A DNA stretch of 64,000 nucleotides from Hydrangea macrophylla (Eukaryota > Streptophyta > Magnoliopsida > Cornales > Hydrangeaceae): positions 41,875,155 through 41,939,154 of the forward strand of contig CM066994.1 in assembly GCA_033977485.1 (NCBI GenBank), given 5' to 3'. How positions within the stretch are numbered: the stretch's first letter is position 1; the number at the start of each line of letters is the position of its first letter. The notes under the pieces are model-generated. The model had not been told where the DNA came from. It did no database searches and worked only from the letters and a program-made list of their open reading frames with translations. Both the position numbers and the translations under genes were made by a program. Below are positions 10,407 through 21,576 of this stretch, in pieces.

Positions 10407-10886
10407 CAGTGGCGGACCCAGGATTTTGTGTTAGGGGGGGGCCAAGTTCCATGCGGCGGTTCGGGGGCAGCGCCCCCGAAATTTTTTTTTTGGGTCACTT
10501 ATACATATTTTTTATTTTTAAGTGAGACAAAGAGTCGAACAAGTAGTTGTGGCAAATTTGATTTAGACATTGTTTATCTCCTGAGCTGAATAAGGGGATA
10601 TTACTCTTCCCTTTCACTATTAATAGGGACTTTTAATGTCACACTGTCACATTAGTGGATATTGTTATTAATCCTGCAATGTTATTTTTAACACATCACC
10701 ATTTTAACATAATGAAAGTCAAATGGACACTATGTATTAAGAACCTCTACATGTAAAGTCACAAATTTGGGGGGGCCACTATATAAAATATTTTTAAATC
10801 TTCAAAATTCTATATAGACCCTCAAAAGTTTTAAAAATTTTACCGGGGCCGTGGCCCCCCCCGGTCTCCATTTGGGTCCGCCCCTG
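10407..10886. mobile_element. Non-autonomous hAT, Tip100-like
   Basis: The 8-bp target duplication CTGAGTAG lies at 10399-10406 and 10887-10894. The ends CAGTGGCGGACCCAGG and GGGTCCGCCCCTG match the Tip100-type hAT TIR. The 480-bp body is non-coding and has G- and C-rich subterminal stretches. A second member lies at 27809-28355. Confidence 0.92.
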
Positions 10887-12136
10887 CTGAGTAGTTTCCA
10901 ACTAATTTTCTAAAAAAATTTTAAACTTTAAAAACTCATAACCTTAATTCTAGAAACTTTTTTTTTTTTTCTAATATTCGAATTTTTATATATAAAAAAA
11001 ATTAAAATAAAGGATTTTTGAAATTTCACCTTGAAGAAAATACATTACAATTTTCGGAAATTTTCAAATTTTCCTCAACTATGACACTAGTAGTTAGAAA
11101 ATTTGAGAAATTTCAAATTTGAAAAAAGGACCACAGTGAGAGAGAGAAAAAAAAAAGGAGAAAATTATTGGAAAATCCCTAAAAGTAACCCTCAAGAGTT
11201 TAAACTTCAAAAGATATCTTAATTTGTTAAAACGCCCCTCAAATAGAACTTAGTGTTGAGAAACATTCCTGGCCATTAGAACCACTGAATTTCTTTCCAA
11301 ATCTGCCCTTGGTAGTCACAGAAATAGAGATACGAGGCATTCGTTTGCCCCATTCAATCTCAGATTCAAGCGATAATTTGAAGGTAAGATTCAAGCTTTG
11401 ATCGGCACACGATTTCTCTACTGATTCAAAGGCTCAATATAATATCTTTGATTCGTTGTTGTTGGCACTTGATTTCTCCGATGAGAATTACCAAATTTCA
11501 AATCTAGAAGTCAAATTGTTGGGAATCAATCAACTCGAAGGCATAAGATCAGTGTGGAAGATCTGTTTCGTTAAATTTTCTACTCGTTTGAAGATCTGAT
11601 GTAATCACAGCGTTTGATTTGTTATTTTGACTTGTTTGGCCAGTGAAAATTTTTGTTTTGAAGTCAAATTGTTTTGAAAACATCAACTTCAAGGCATAAA
11701 ATCTAAACTCTTAATAGATTTGGTTTTGTGTTTGGGTTTGATTATCACTCTGTACAGTTTTCTTTTCAACGATCTGCTAAAAAACAGAGCTCCAGTGATT
11801 TTGTTGTTTCTTCCAAAAAAAATTCTGGTTTAGGAGACAATGATGAACAGATCCTTCATTTTTTTTTTTCCTTCTTCTTGTTTTCATTTGATCTGAGTTT
11901 GCTAGCCATGTAGGTGATGACTTTGAGTTGTTTTTTATTTACATTTGATGTTCAAAGTTATTAAAAGAAGTGGATGTTTTGTTGATTCGGCATTATTCAT
12001 GTGTTTGAATGTTGGACTCTTTGGATTTTGATTTTTGTTGAAATTATAGGTCGGTAGATCTTTGATTATGAGTTGTTATGAAGTTTCATTGTTTGGGAGT
12101 AGCATTACTTTTGTAGATATTGAATACTGAAATATT

Positions 12137-15100
12137 TAGTGAAATTTCACTTAATATTATATCGTAAGTGAATTTTCACTTATTTGTTGCACTTTGATGT
12201 GAATTTCACTGATTTTAGTGACAGTAAAGTTCACTTGAATTGATTCTTCAAATGGTTTTCAACAAAAATTTAATATGATGTTTGGTAGTGACACTATTTC
12301 TCTTTGAATGAATGTTTTGTAGGTGTAACAGATAGCAAACTCATGACCTTGTACATATGTCACTTTGCCACTTGCTTTCAAACTTTCTGAAGAGTATCTG
12401 TTTAAGTGATAGAAGGTTCATTAGATATCGTATTGAAAGATAAGAAACCGCAACCCGAAAATATCCAGGGAGGTCATTTGATAGTAGTAGATTTTGTGGT
12501 GGATTGATTTTGTGTAGTTGATAGTGATGTTTGATTTTCCAGTATTGTAATTTTTTCTTGGTGTACAGTACAACTATTCCAACAAATGTTGATCATTGTT
12601 TAGTTGCTAAATTTCACTTAACTTTTGGAATTGCTCATATATTAAGCGAACTTTCAAATAACATATGTGAAATTCACTTAATATATAGCTAGCATAATGC
12701 CTCTTTTCATATGGGTGTGTGTTGGCTAAATTATACTTAATATTTTGGCTTTGCTGTTATGTCAAGTAAAATTTCACTTAACACATAGTGATATTTCATT
12801 TAACAATTTTGTTTTCATGAGTGAGTTGGTGAAATTTCACAAAACATATCTCAATTTCACTAAACACATATGAATTTCACTAAACATTCGATCTTTTAGC
12901 CTGATCCCTCTCTCATATGGGTGTTAGTCCTATGAGTTAGGTGGCTAAATTGCACTGAATATTTTGGGTTTGCTCACATGTTAAGTGAAATTTCATAAAA
13001 CCTATTTGAAATTCACTCAATATATGATCATATAGCCTCAACCTTATTCATATTTGTGTTAGTCTCATGAGTTTCTCATGCCATCATCATAACTAAATAC
13101 AAATATTTTGGGATTATCGAATTAACATAAGTTGTAGATTGGAGTCGATGATAAGTGAACATGAGTGAAATTAGAGCTGGAAACTCTTAACACTGTATAT
13201 TCTGACATTTTTGTGTACATCAAGTTTAATACCAATTCTAACATCAAATGAATGATATGCATCAATATCATCAAAATAGTTCTCAGGTCTAACATCAAGT
13301 ATACCTATCAACATCCATCAATAGTTGGTGGATTGTCAGTTAATATTTGCTTATGGTCATATGCTAAGTGAAATTTCACTTAACATATGTGAAATTCACT
13401 TGATTTTTGGAGTTGCTCGTTTGTTACTAATTTCAATTAACATGCTAGTCTTGATATTTTACATAATATGTTATTTGACATGTTTTCATATGCGTGTTGG
13501 TCTTGATATTTTACATACTTTATTAAGTGCAACTCCCCTTGACATCCGAGGATGGGAGCCAAGGTTAAACTATTGAATTTAATTTGGATCATTGAATGTA
13601 CTGTTAACTTTCAGTCTGTCTTGTTATTTTTTAACATTAAATTTCAGTGAAATTTTACTTATTTTGTAGTCTTTCACTTATATTTCAGTTCAAAACATTA
13701 ATTTTCCTGTGAAATTTCATTTATTTTGTAGTCCTTGTTACCATTGGCTTTTTAGTTAAATTTCACTAATTTTAGTCTATCTTAACTTTTTTGCTTTGTT
13801 TTTCATTGGTGTTTTCAGCCTTGCCTTTGTTGTTGTTTGTGTGTTAGTCTCATGTGTATGTTATATCACAATCATCATCGAATGTAAGTGAAATTTTAGC
13901 TAGAAACTGACAGACAAGCTAAGAGAACTAATGGAAAACATTGTATAAAGTAAAGATCTTGTAGCAGTAAAGTATTGAGATTGTTGCTTCCATCAAGTGT
14001 AAGTATAGAGAAACAAAAATATATATTGCAATTTGATTACATCCATTAGTAGTTAAGATATACCCTATACCCTCACTTGTTGATTCCATCATTGTTTCTT
14101 CTATCCATTTACATCCATGCTAGATTAAAGTAAACAGAAAAAATAAATCATTCCTCCCTATACCCTCACTCCCATCAATCTTATGGTCATAATCTTTCAG
14201 TCTTACATACAAATCGATTAAGCTTTATTTTCCAACTCGAGTCCGATTGAATCATATAATCACCATGACTACTATCATCATCTTGATTTGAACCCTCATC
14301 GTCTACATCTTCATTTGCATTATCATTCTCATCATTTGTCTCTTTATCAGCATCACTTTGATTATCATCTTGCTCATCACTATCGTCACTATCACCACAC
14401 TCATCATAAGCTGATTCCCCTAAGATATTAGTTGCACTCCCATCATTTTTTTCACTTTCCGTGCTAAAATCGATATCCATGCTTTCATCAAAACAGCTTC
14501 ATGGCATTCTTCCCATACATTTTTATTTCCTTTTGTCATTTTCAGCTCCTCAACAGACACCTAAAACATGTTCATAGAAATAATAAGTGAATTTTCACTT
14601 ATGATTGAGCATAATAAGTGAAATTTCACTTAGTCATGTATAACAAGCGAAATTTAATTTACTTATTATTCCCAAATTATTAATATATTATTGATTTTTG
14701 GGTGTAATAAGATTCTAAGTTTCACAAATTACGAGTTTCAACCGGTATTGGGAATAGTACGTAGTTCTCCATTTTCAGTTCATTTACCCTTCTTTCCTTG
14801 TGGGTCTTCGTTACTTTCTGTATATATATATATATATATATATTTTTGGAACTCTCTAAAAGCATATGTAAAGGAACTTCACACATTAATTTTTAAGCCG
14901 AGATGATGTAAGATATGTAGGTTTTTAACAAAACTTTAAAGTGCTCAATACCAAGTGAAATTTCACTTGATATTTAAAAATTTTAATATGAAGTAAAATT
15001 TTCAAGTGATCAATATCAATTAAAACTTCCCTTTATATTTATAAACTTAGTCACCTTTTTGTTTAAGAAGTAGAACTCTCTTTGTTGTTTCTGCAACACA

Positions 15101-15141
15101 GATTTTTTCATTAATCGAAAAACATAAGTGAAATTTCACTT
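12137..15141. repeat. Dispersed palindrome AAGTGAAATTTCACTT
   Basis: The exact 16-bp palindrome occurs at 13366-13381, 14615-14630, 14953-14968 and 15126-15141. More than ten near copies lie in between, for example around 12140, 12170, 12610, 12770, 12985 and 14585. From 12.6 to 13.4 kb they sit in a degenerate tandem unit with phrases such as ATATGTGAAATTCACTT. Dense short palindromes of this kind resemble subterminal transposase-binding repeats, which is an inference. Confidence 0.75.
14187..14480 (-). CDS. Acidic Asp/Glu/Asn-rich ORF, unknown
   Basis: A 97-codon ORF is dominated by Asp, Glu, Asn and Ser (DECGDSDDSDEQDDN, DADKETNDENDNANEDVDDE). There is no signal peptide or recognisable fold. 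Just upstream, in another frame, an apparent exon follows a TTTTAG acceptor and reads VEELKMTKGNKNVWEECHEA, so this may be the remnant of a longer protein with a frameshift near 14490. It lies inside the palindrome-rich tract. The ORF could also be chance low-complexity coding. Confidence 0.3.
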   Translation of the reverse strand: MDIDFSTESEKNDGSATNILGESAYDECGDSDDSDEQDDNQSDADKETNDENDNANEDVDDEGSNQDDDSSHGDYMIQSDSSWKIKLNRFVCKTERL

Positions 15142-16120
15142 ACAAATCTGTGTTGTGCTTATTAGTCTATGGTGTCACTTAGACTTTCAGTTTCACATGT
15201 AAGTATGTAGGAGTTGACTTGTTGTTTATAGAACACAAGGAACTTAATCAATTCAACACAGACTCAACCTAATCAATTGAACATGAAATGAACTCAACAC
15301 ATTAGCAACGAAATGAACTAAACCCAATACAAATTGGAACAACCACATAATCAGTAGAATATAAAAGCAAGTGATGAGAAAATCATGTTGATTCAGAACA
15401 AATCAAATTATTTCAACTCAACTCAAATCAAATTATCCCATTAGTGAGCAACTAGGGTTTCGAAGTGGAGAAACTAAAAATTTGAAGAAGCATTTGGCTT
15501 TGAAGTGGCATTACAGTAGAAATTTCACAATGAATCACTTAAAATTGAATTCTCGGGTTATATGAACTCGAATTTCAGTTTTGTAAATCAAAATCCATAA
15601 AAAAAAAAAAAAAAAAAGTTAGAACCACTTGTATTAATGGAAAAATGTTTGAAGATTCAAACAAAAGCAAGTGTAATTTACTGTAAAATTGTTTACTATA
15701 AGTGAATAGCAAAAACTTTTGTTAGATTTTATAGAAAATCAAGCGAAAATTAGTCGGGATGTTTAGGTTTTTACTTACTTTTGATCGACATTGTTGTGTT
15801 TTTTGAAGAATCTGTTGAACACAAATCACTTGAACACGAATTTGATTATGAAACCCGCAATCCTTGGTGTGATTTCGTCAAGTGTTCTTCGAGTGATATT
15901 CGATTGTTCTTCACATTGTTCTTCAGAGTGGGTTTTTAGTTTTAATGAGGCAGTTCTGAAAGTGTGCGGGTATTTTGGTCCGATGAGATATGGAGTAAGG
16001 GTATTTTCGTCTATTTATGAGTTGGAGGGCTTTTTTCTAATGAGAGATTTTTATTGGTCTTAGTGCTAAGAAATCATATGGTGGTGTCCTTCTCACTAAC
16101 TCCCCCTAAAAAAAGAAGAG

Positions 16121-16440
16121 GAAGAACTTGGAGTCCCATCACTCAACCCACGATTCCAACAAAGACGAAAACATTTAAGTAATTCTGAACCAAGCACATC
16201 ACATAAAGAATGAGAAATTTATTAGCTATTAGATTTGATAGTTTTGAGAAATTTATATGTCACCAACTAATGAAACTAGTTTGACACGTTATAAGTTTCA
16301 CCAATAATGATATACCCACTCCCTCAAACACACCCCAACCACATTCAGCACATCTTACTGTTTGCTGTAATTATGGTTCGGGCGTGCCAGAGCCTTGTTA
16401 GGTAGACCCAAACTAATAACCACAAAATTTCCTAAATCAC
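16121..16440. other. Non-coding, nothing recognised
   Basis: No repeat ends or coding signal are visible. Confidence 0.4.
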
Positions 16441-17100
16441 TTGTGTGAGTGATACACAAGGTTTTGAAAATCTGACTTCTAACAGGTGATTGTGATGGCC
16501 AAGTAGGAAAGTACCCTTGGCCTGTAGTCCCTAGACAGTATTGAAGCATACAAGTCTAGCAAGTGATGAAAAGCCATAAAGAAATTAAATAAAAGATAGA
16601 TTTTATTTAATTGTAGAAAGGAAAATTACAAGAAGTAATTTAAATGCTAAGAAAGCCTAAGAAAAATAAAAAGAATGCTAAGAGTGCTAAGAATGCTTTT
16701 TTGGATGCATTTGTCGAAGTGACGCGGAGTGCTTTGCAGCTTGGCCTGCCTGTTAATTTATAGCGGCCATGGAGGTCTTCTAGATAAGGTAGGAAATAAC
16801 TGATGAATGATTATATGGTAAAAAATACTAGTTTATTTCCATAAACTGTTCTTGACTTCCATATCTTGAATAATATATATATATACGTATATATATATAT
16901 ATATTGATCTTTGAATCTGGTCCACCTTGTGGCTTTGATCGGCTGACTTGGCTTCCAAGTAAAAGATAACTCCCATAAATGTTTGATATTATCTTCCAAA
17001 AATAATCCTTCCATAACTAGATAATATCTCCCATTAAGTGATAATATCCTGCCAAATAATGTGATAATCTTCCCTAAATCTACTACAGAGTAATATACAT
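16440..17100. repeat. Dispersed repeat, copy 1
   Basis: It shares ordered blocks with 26640-27610: GATACACAAGGTTTTGA, CTAAGAATGCTTTTT, TTTATAGCGGCC, GGCTGACTTGGCTTCC and ATATTATCTTCCAAAA. Non-coding, of unknown class. It includes an AT microsatellite at about 16869-16904. Confidence 0.65.
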
Positions 17101-17229
17101 ATTATCACGTTGAGAGTTGTAGGGAGCAACCCTTCCCAAATTGATTAGAATATTGACTGCACAGAATAAGTTGCCAATTTGGAACAACTATGTAGTGGCC
17201 GGCTCACTTTGATATGTGCAGTGAAATGA

Positions 17230-17560
17230 GGTGGCAGCCCGATGGTGCAAGCATAATGGAAGCCCGATATTATCACATACACAGTCCGATGGCATTGAAC
17301 TGCCAAATAAGGCCTAGCCAGACTGAATAAATACCCAAAGTTGGTCAGTCCGATCACAGTGATGCCCGATTAAATGACGATCAGCCCGATTGAGTAATGG
17401 TACCAGCCCGATCAACCAGTGGTTAGTCCGAGTGAGCAAAGGTGCTAGCCTGACTATAATAAGCCCGATCAACTTTTGAAGTAACCACTTAGCCATTAAT
17501 TTTGCTTAATTTTGCCATCGGTCTTATGAGTCCGATTAAAATATTCCAATCGGCCTCTAC
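17230..17560. repeat. Cluster of AGYCCGAT motifs
   Basis: Around ten copies of (A/G)(G)(C/T)CCGAT occur at irregular 20-45 bp steps, all in one orientation. CCGAT is otherwise rare in this AT-rich sequence. Unknown meaning. Confidence 0.6.
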
Positions 17561-19504
17561 CAACTTTGAATTTAAAAAATGTATTTTTTAGGTGCAAACA
17601 CTTACCCCTTGATTTTAGTGGGTCATATGTGAAACTCATGTGGAACCCACCAGAATTAAGGGCAATCAAGGATCAAAATGTGCTGAATGTGGTTGGGGGT
17701 GTGGATGAGAGTGTGGGTGTATCATTACTCAAGTTTCACAACAAGACTCTATATCGCTTAAACCAATATCCTGTAAGTTTGTAACTATAATCTGCTATTT
17801 TTTTAGTAGATTAGTATAGTTATAAACTTAGGGGATGTTTGATAACCCAATTAAGTGCTGAAAATGAAAATTTTCAGCACTTATTTGTTTTCCATGTGTT
17901 TGATAATGTTTTAAAAAATATCACTTAATGGAAAAAATATCAAAAAAACTGCTGAAGAGATTCAGCAAAAAAAAGCTACTGAAAAAAGAAACAGAACACG
18001 CTCCATGATTTGCTGTTTTAAAATTTTTTTGACTTTTGACAAAAATACCCTCAAATGTTCTGTGAATTGATCACTTACGTCTCTCTATTATATAGATATA
18101 CACAATGCTGTGTAATATGAACAAGGCAGAAACTACAGGGAAAAGAAGGGGGAGAGAAGAAAACGGCGATGGTTGATCTGGAATCATCAAAATCATCTTC
18201 TTCGCACAAATCCGGTGAGGATTCCTCAATTTGTTAATCCTTTTTCTTTTCTGTGATAACTTTGATCTCCATAATTAATTTTAGGAACACAATCTTTGAT
18301 AATTTTTTCTTTTTTGTGATAACTTTCAACTCTTTTGCATTCTTTGCATTGATATGATGATGGTATATTTTCGAATATAAAAACAGAGTCATGCTATGGA
18401 TTTTACATTCTTTGATTGATTTGCATTCTTTGCTTAGTTGATTGGATTTTGGGTTTTTGAACCATAAAGAAGGTCTCTGCAATACTATTGTTGGTTAATG
18501 CATTAGAGGTGTTTGATGATAGGTCTGAGAGTAATATTTTTTTTTTTTTTTTTTGTGGATTTGGGTTGCTGGGTGTTAGCTTGGATTGAAATTGTAGATG
18601 GATTGTTTTCACATTCTAATGGGCTAACAATGAGGAAACTTCTTCAATGATTGACTGAAGAAAGTGGTTTTTCCACAAATTGAGTTTGAGAAGGTATGTT
18701 GTGTTTCTTATTATGGTCTTTAAGACATGTCTTTAATGCAATGGCAAGAAAATAATTATCTATTTCTATTATTTATCCTTATTGTCGAAGTCCATTAGTT
18801 ATACAGAGGTCAGTTGATTCACTTTTCAATTTAATTTTTTTGTGTATACAAACTATGCCACAGGTATTAAGGCTACATTGCCACCTGTGGGTTTAAATTG
18901 TGGCTCTGATGCTTGTATAACTGCATCTGTTGTGACTAATGATACACTGAATTGTTAGGTTGCTAATGCTTGTAAAGCTGCATTTGTTGTGACTAACAAT
19001 GTACTGAATTTTTAGGCTGCTAATGCTTGTAAAGTTGCATTAGTTTTTTCGACCTTTAGAGATGAGTCATGTCTTTGTTATTTGACATGTTCAGATTTAT
19101 TCATAATTAGATGATATGACAACCAACTCTAGTAGACACCTTTGGACCCAAAACTAAAGCATATCAAATACCTAAATTGCATGGGTTTAGTATTTCTAAC
19201 AAGAGTGCAGTTTTGCTCACCCCAAAATTGCTCACCCAACTCTCTCATTGGCCAATGCAGTGGGACCCATAACTTTTTACTATTAATTAATTCAAGAAGA
19301 GAAAAAAGCACAACATGATAAGCTACATTGCAATACTAATTTCTCAACTCCTCAATAACTAATCTCAACAACCACAACTACACTCATGTGAAATTCAAAC
19401 TTCCAATTATTTTCACCAATCAATAAATGGACAATCAGTATCATATTTTCTCGCATTTACTTCTAAGTTTCTAGGCAACCAAACACACATTTACCCAAAG
19501 AGTA

Positions 19505-19677
19505 ATGCTAGTCATACACATTTTTCAACACCCTTTTTGACACACAGCTTTAAATGTACGTACCATGTGTTGTGTAAGTGTACACAGATAAGTGTGAAAA
19601 ATTCAAACAGCATAAGGTACATGCATTCAAAGCATAGTGTGTCAAAAAGTGTGTAGAAAAATGTGTATGCCTAGCAT
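19505..19677. mobile_element. MITE, ATGCTAG family, TA target duplication
   Basis: Ends ATGCTAGTCATACACATTTTTC and the complement of GAAAAATGTGTATGCCTAGCAT pair over about 40 bp. TA flanks both ends (19503-19504, 19678-19679). The element is 173 bp, nested in the Harbinger element. Confidence 0.85.
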
Positions 19678-19993
19678 TATTGTTACCCAAAATATGGCTG
19701 GAGAGAGTCAAATCCTCGAACAAATGTTGCTATTGGGCCCTAAATAAATTGAGAAAACTTTTAAGTTCTAAATGTACATGTCCCCCAATACTTCATTTCA
19801 AATTGAGAAAACTTTTATTCAGTTGGGATTTACTATACAATTGGTGTTCTTTTTTATATATGTCTTAGGGTGCTTTAGCATTAGAGTAATGTTATGCTTG
19901 CAAAATTAAATTCTAATTCGATTATGGTAGAAAAAAAAAAGTGAAATATGGTTTTAAAAATTGTTATGTATTTATATGCCTGATATGCGTAGG

Positions 19994-20316
19994 ATGGCTA
20001 GTGAAAATGCGAGTAGAGCTAATTGGAAGGATCCAGAGTTGGTGAAATTTTATCTAGACTTGTGCATTGAAGAAGTAAGCAACAAAGGCAAAAACGGTGG
20101 CAATTTAAAGAAGGAGTCTTGGAAAAATATCGAAAGGCTATTTCTTGAGAAAAAAAATGTTAAAGTTAACAAGGCACAACTGAAAAATTTGTGGGATTAC
20201 TCAAAGAAGAAATACACAATATGGTCAAATTTGGTGACAACTGCAACTGGTCATGGATTTAACCCAGAAACTAATACCATGAATTGGAATGCTAAAAGAT
20301 GGGATGACTATATAAA
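19994..20316 (+). pseudogene. Harbinger ORF1, exon with Myb/SANT-like domain
   Basis: Starting at ATGGCTAGTGAAAATGCG, the exon encodes NWKDPELVKFYLDLCIEEV, SWKNIERLF, LKNLWDYSKKKYTIW and WNAKRWDDYIK. These are the tryptophan-spaced signatures of the plant Myb/SANT-like DNA-binding domain found in Harbinger ORF1 proteins. In autonomous elements ORF1 assists the transposase in binding DNA and entering the nucleus. The exon ends at AAG|GTAATT. An upstream in-frame ATG (19961) exists but precedes a likely AG acceptor at 19992, so 19994 is preferred. Confidence 0.82.
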
Positions 20317-20414
20317 GGTAATTGAGAAAAAAAAAATCAATGACTTATACATTATCAATATTTTGTATTTATAATTATAATATAAGTGTATTTTTTAAAT
20401 TTAATTTATAACAG

Positions 20415-20946
20415 GGAAATCCAGATGCAAAACAATTTTGGTACATTGGGTTACAATATGCAGAGGAGATGAAATTTTTATTTGACGGCATAGCAACTAC
20501 TGGAAGAGTAGGGTGGGGGTCCGTCTAAGGAGGGGATGCCTAAGGATGATATTGGATCGTCTTCAATGTCACAAGTAGGACTAGAGTCCTCAGAAATAAA
20601 CATTGACCTTGATTCTGAATCTCTTCTTCCACCATCCTCACCAATTGATGTTCAACCAAAAAATAAACGACGCAAAAAGAAGGAATCTAGTGAAGTCGAT
20701 GAACAAATTGAAAGAGTTCTTAAAACTTTAGAAAAATCTGATGGACCTTCGCTCGAAGAATGCAACAAAATCTTGGACACAATGGAAAAGCTCCAAATGG
20801 ATGATCCTATATATATTGCTGCTTGTAGTATTTTCTGTGAGAGTCAGGCACACCGAGAGCAGTGGATTATGCTTGCTAAGAAGCCAGAAGAAGTTCGAAT
20901 GAATTGGATACAAATGAATGCTAAAAAACTAGGGTTTTTTTTTTAA
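20415..20946 (+). pseudogene. Harbinger ORF1, second exon, frameshifted
   Basis: After an AACAG acceptor the phase-0 reading gives GNPDAKQFWYIGLQYAEEM, the usual continuation of ORF1. It hits TAA at 20526-20528. The downstream frame (20536-20946) continues as an ORF1 tail: acidic-serine linker, nuclear-localisation-like KNKRRKKKE, then EECNKILDTMEKLQMDDPIYIAA. A small indel near 20505-20515 therefore breaks the gene. Confidence 0.8.
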
Positions 20947-21086
20947 GTTTTAGGTTTATAGTCATTGTAGGTTTTAATTTTCGGAACTTTGCAATTTTTG
21001 TTATTCTTGGTTTAGTCTCCTTAAAAGATTTGTATTTTACAAATAATATCATTGTTGGTTTATTCTCTTTGCATATTTGCGTTGTT

Positions 21087-21576
21087 TTTTTTTTAATACA
21101 TATTTTGGAATATCACTTATGTGATGCTGCATACACCCATACTCGCAGTTTTATGGCACCTTATCGTAATGTACGGTATTGGTTGTCAGATTTCAGACAA
21201 AGTACGTGGTCGTCCAAGGACAAAGGAAGAAATGTTTAACCATGCACATGCTAGGTTAAGAAATGTGATTGAACGAACATTTGGTGTTCTAAAAGCTCGT
21301 TTTTCAATCTTAACGAAGATGGCATCGTATCCTTTTTCTGTCCAGAGAAATATCGTCATTGCTTGTGTAGCGATTCATAACTATATTAGGAAGACTGCAC
21401 TTGGTGACTCACTGTTCGAGCAGTACCAAGATGAAAATGTTCCCCTGGAAGATCTTCAAAGTGATGCAAGTACTAATGAAGCAAGAGGGTTAGGTGGAAG
21501 GAGTCAATTAGATCAAGAATTAATGATCAATTTGCGTGAACAAATTACAAATGCATTGTTAAGCAATCAAAGTTGA
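21087..21576 (+). pseudogene. Harbinger DDE transposase, C-terminal remnant
   Basis: The first frame reads EYHLCDAAYTHTRSFMAPYR, matching the DDE block around the second catalytic aspartate. Near 21200 the frame shifts into VRGRPRTKEEMFNHAHARLR and RNVIERTFGVLKARF, which carries the catalytic glutamate, followed by RNIVIACVAIHNYIR. The N-terminal helix-turn-helix and first catalytic aspartate are absent. It could not act alone. Confidence 0.87.

Larger units (their letters stand above)
11130..16120. other. AT-rich tract, candidate large non-autonomous DNA element
   Basis: No intact gene is visible. The tract is defined by dispersed GTGAAATTTCAC motifs (12.1-15.15 kb) and a short acidic ORF on the minus strand. 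The outer ends have only weak inverse similarity (AAAATCCCTAAAAG near 11165 against AAAATCTCTCATTAG near 16050 on the other strand). I could read no TSD, so the boundaries are uncertain. Confidence 0.35.

Noticed and set aside
11083..16060. CACTA termini for the palindrome-rich tract (CACTAGTAG near 11086, TAGTG near 16060)
   Set aside because: The two ends do not match as inverted repeats beyond five bases, and no 3-bp TSD could be paired.
15791..16063. 90-codon ORF at the right end of the palindrome tract
   Set aside because: Skewed AT-rich composition, no conserved motif, no splice or promoter context.
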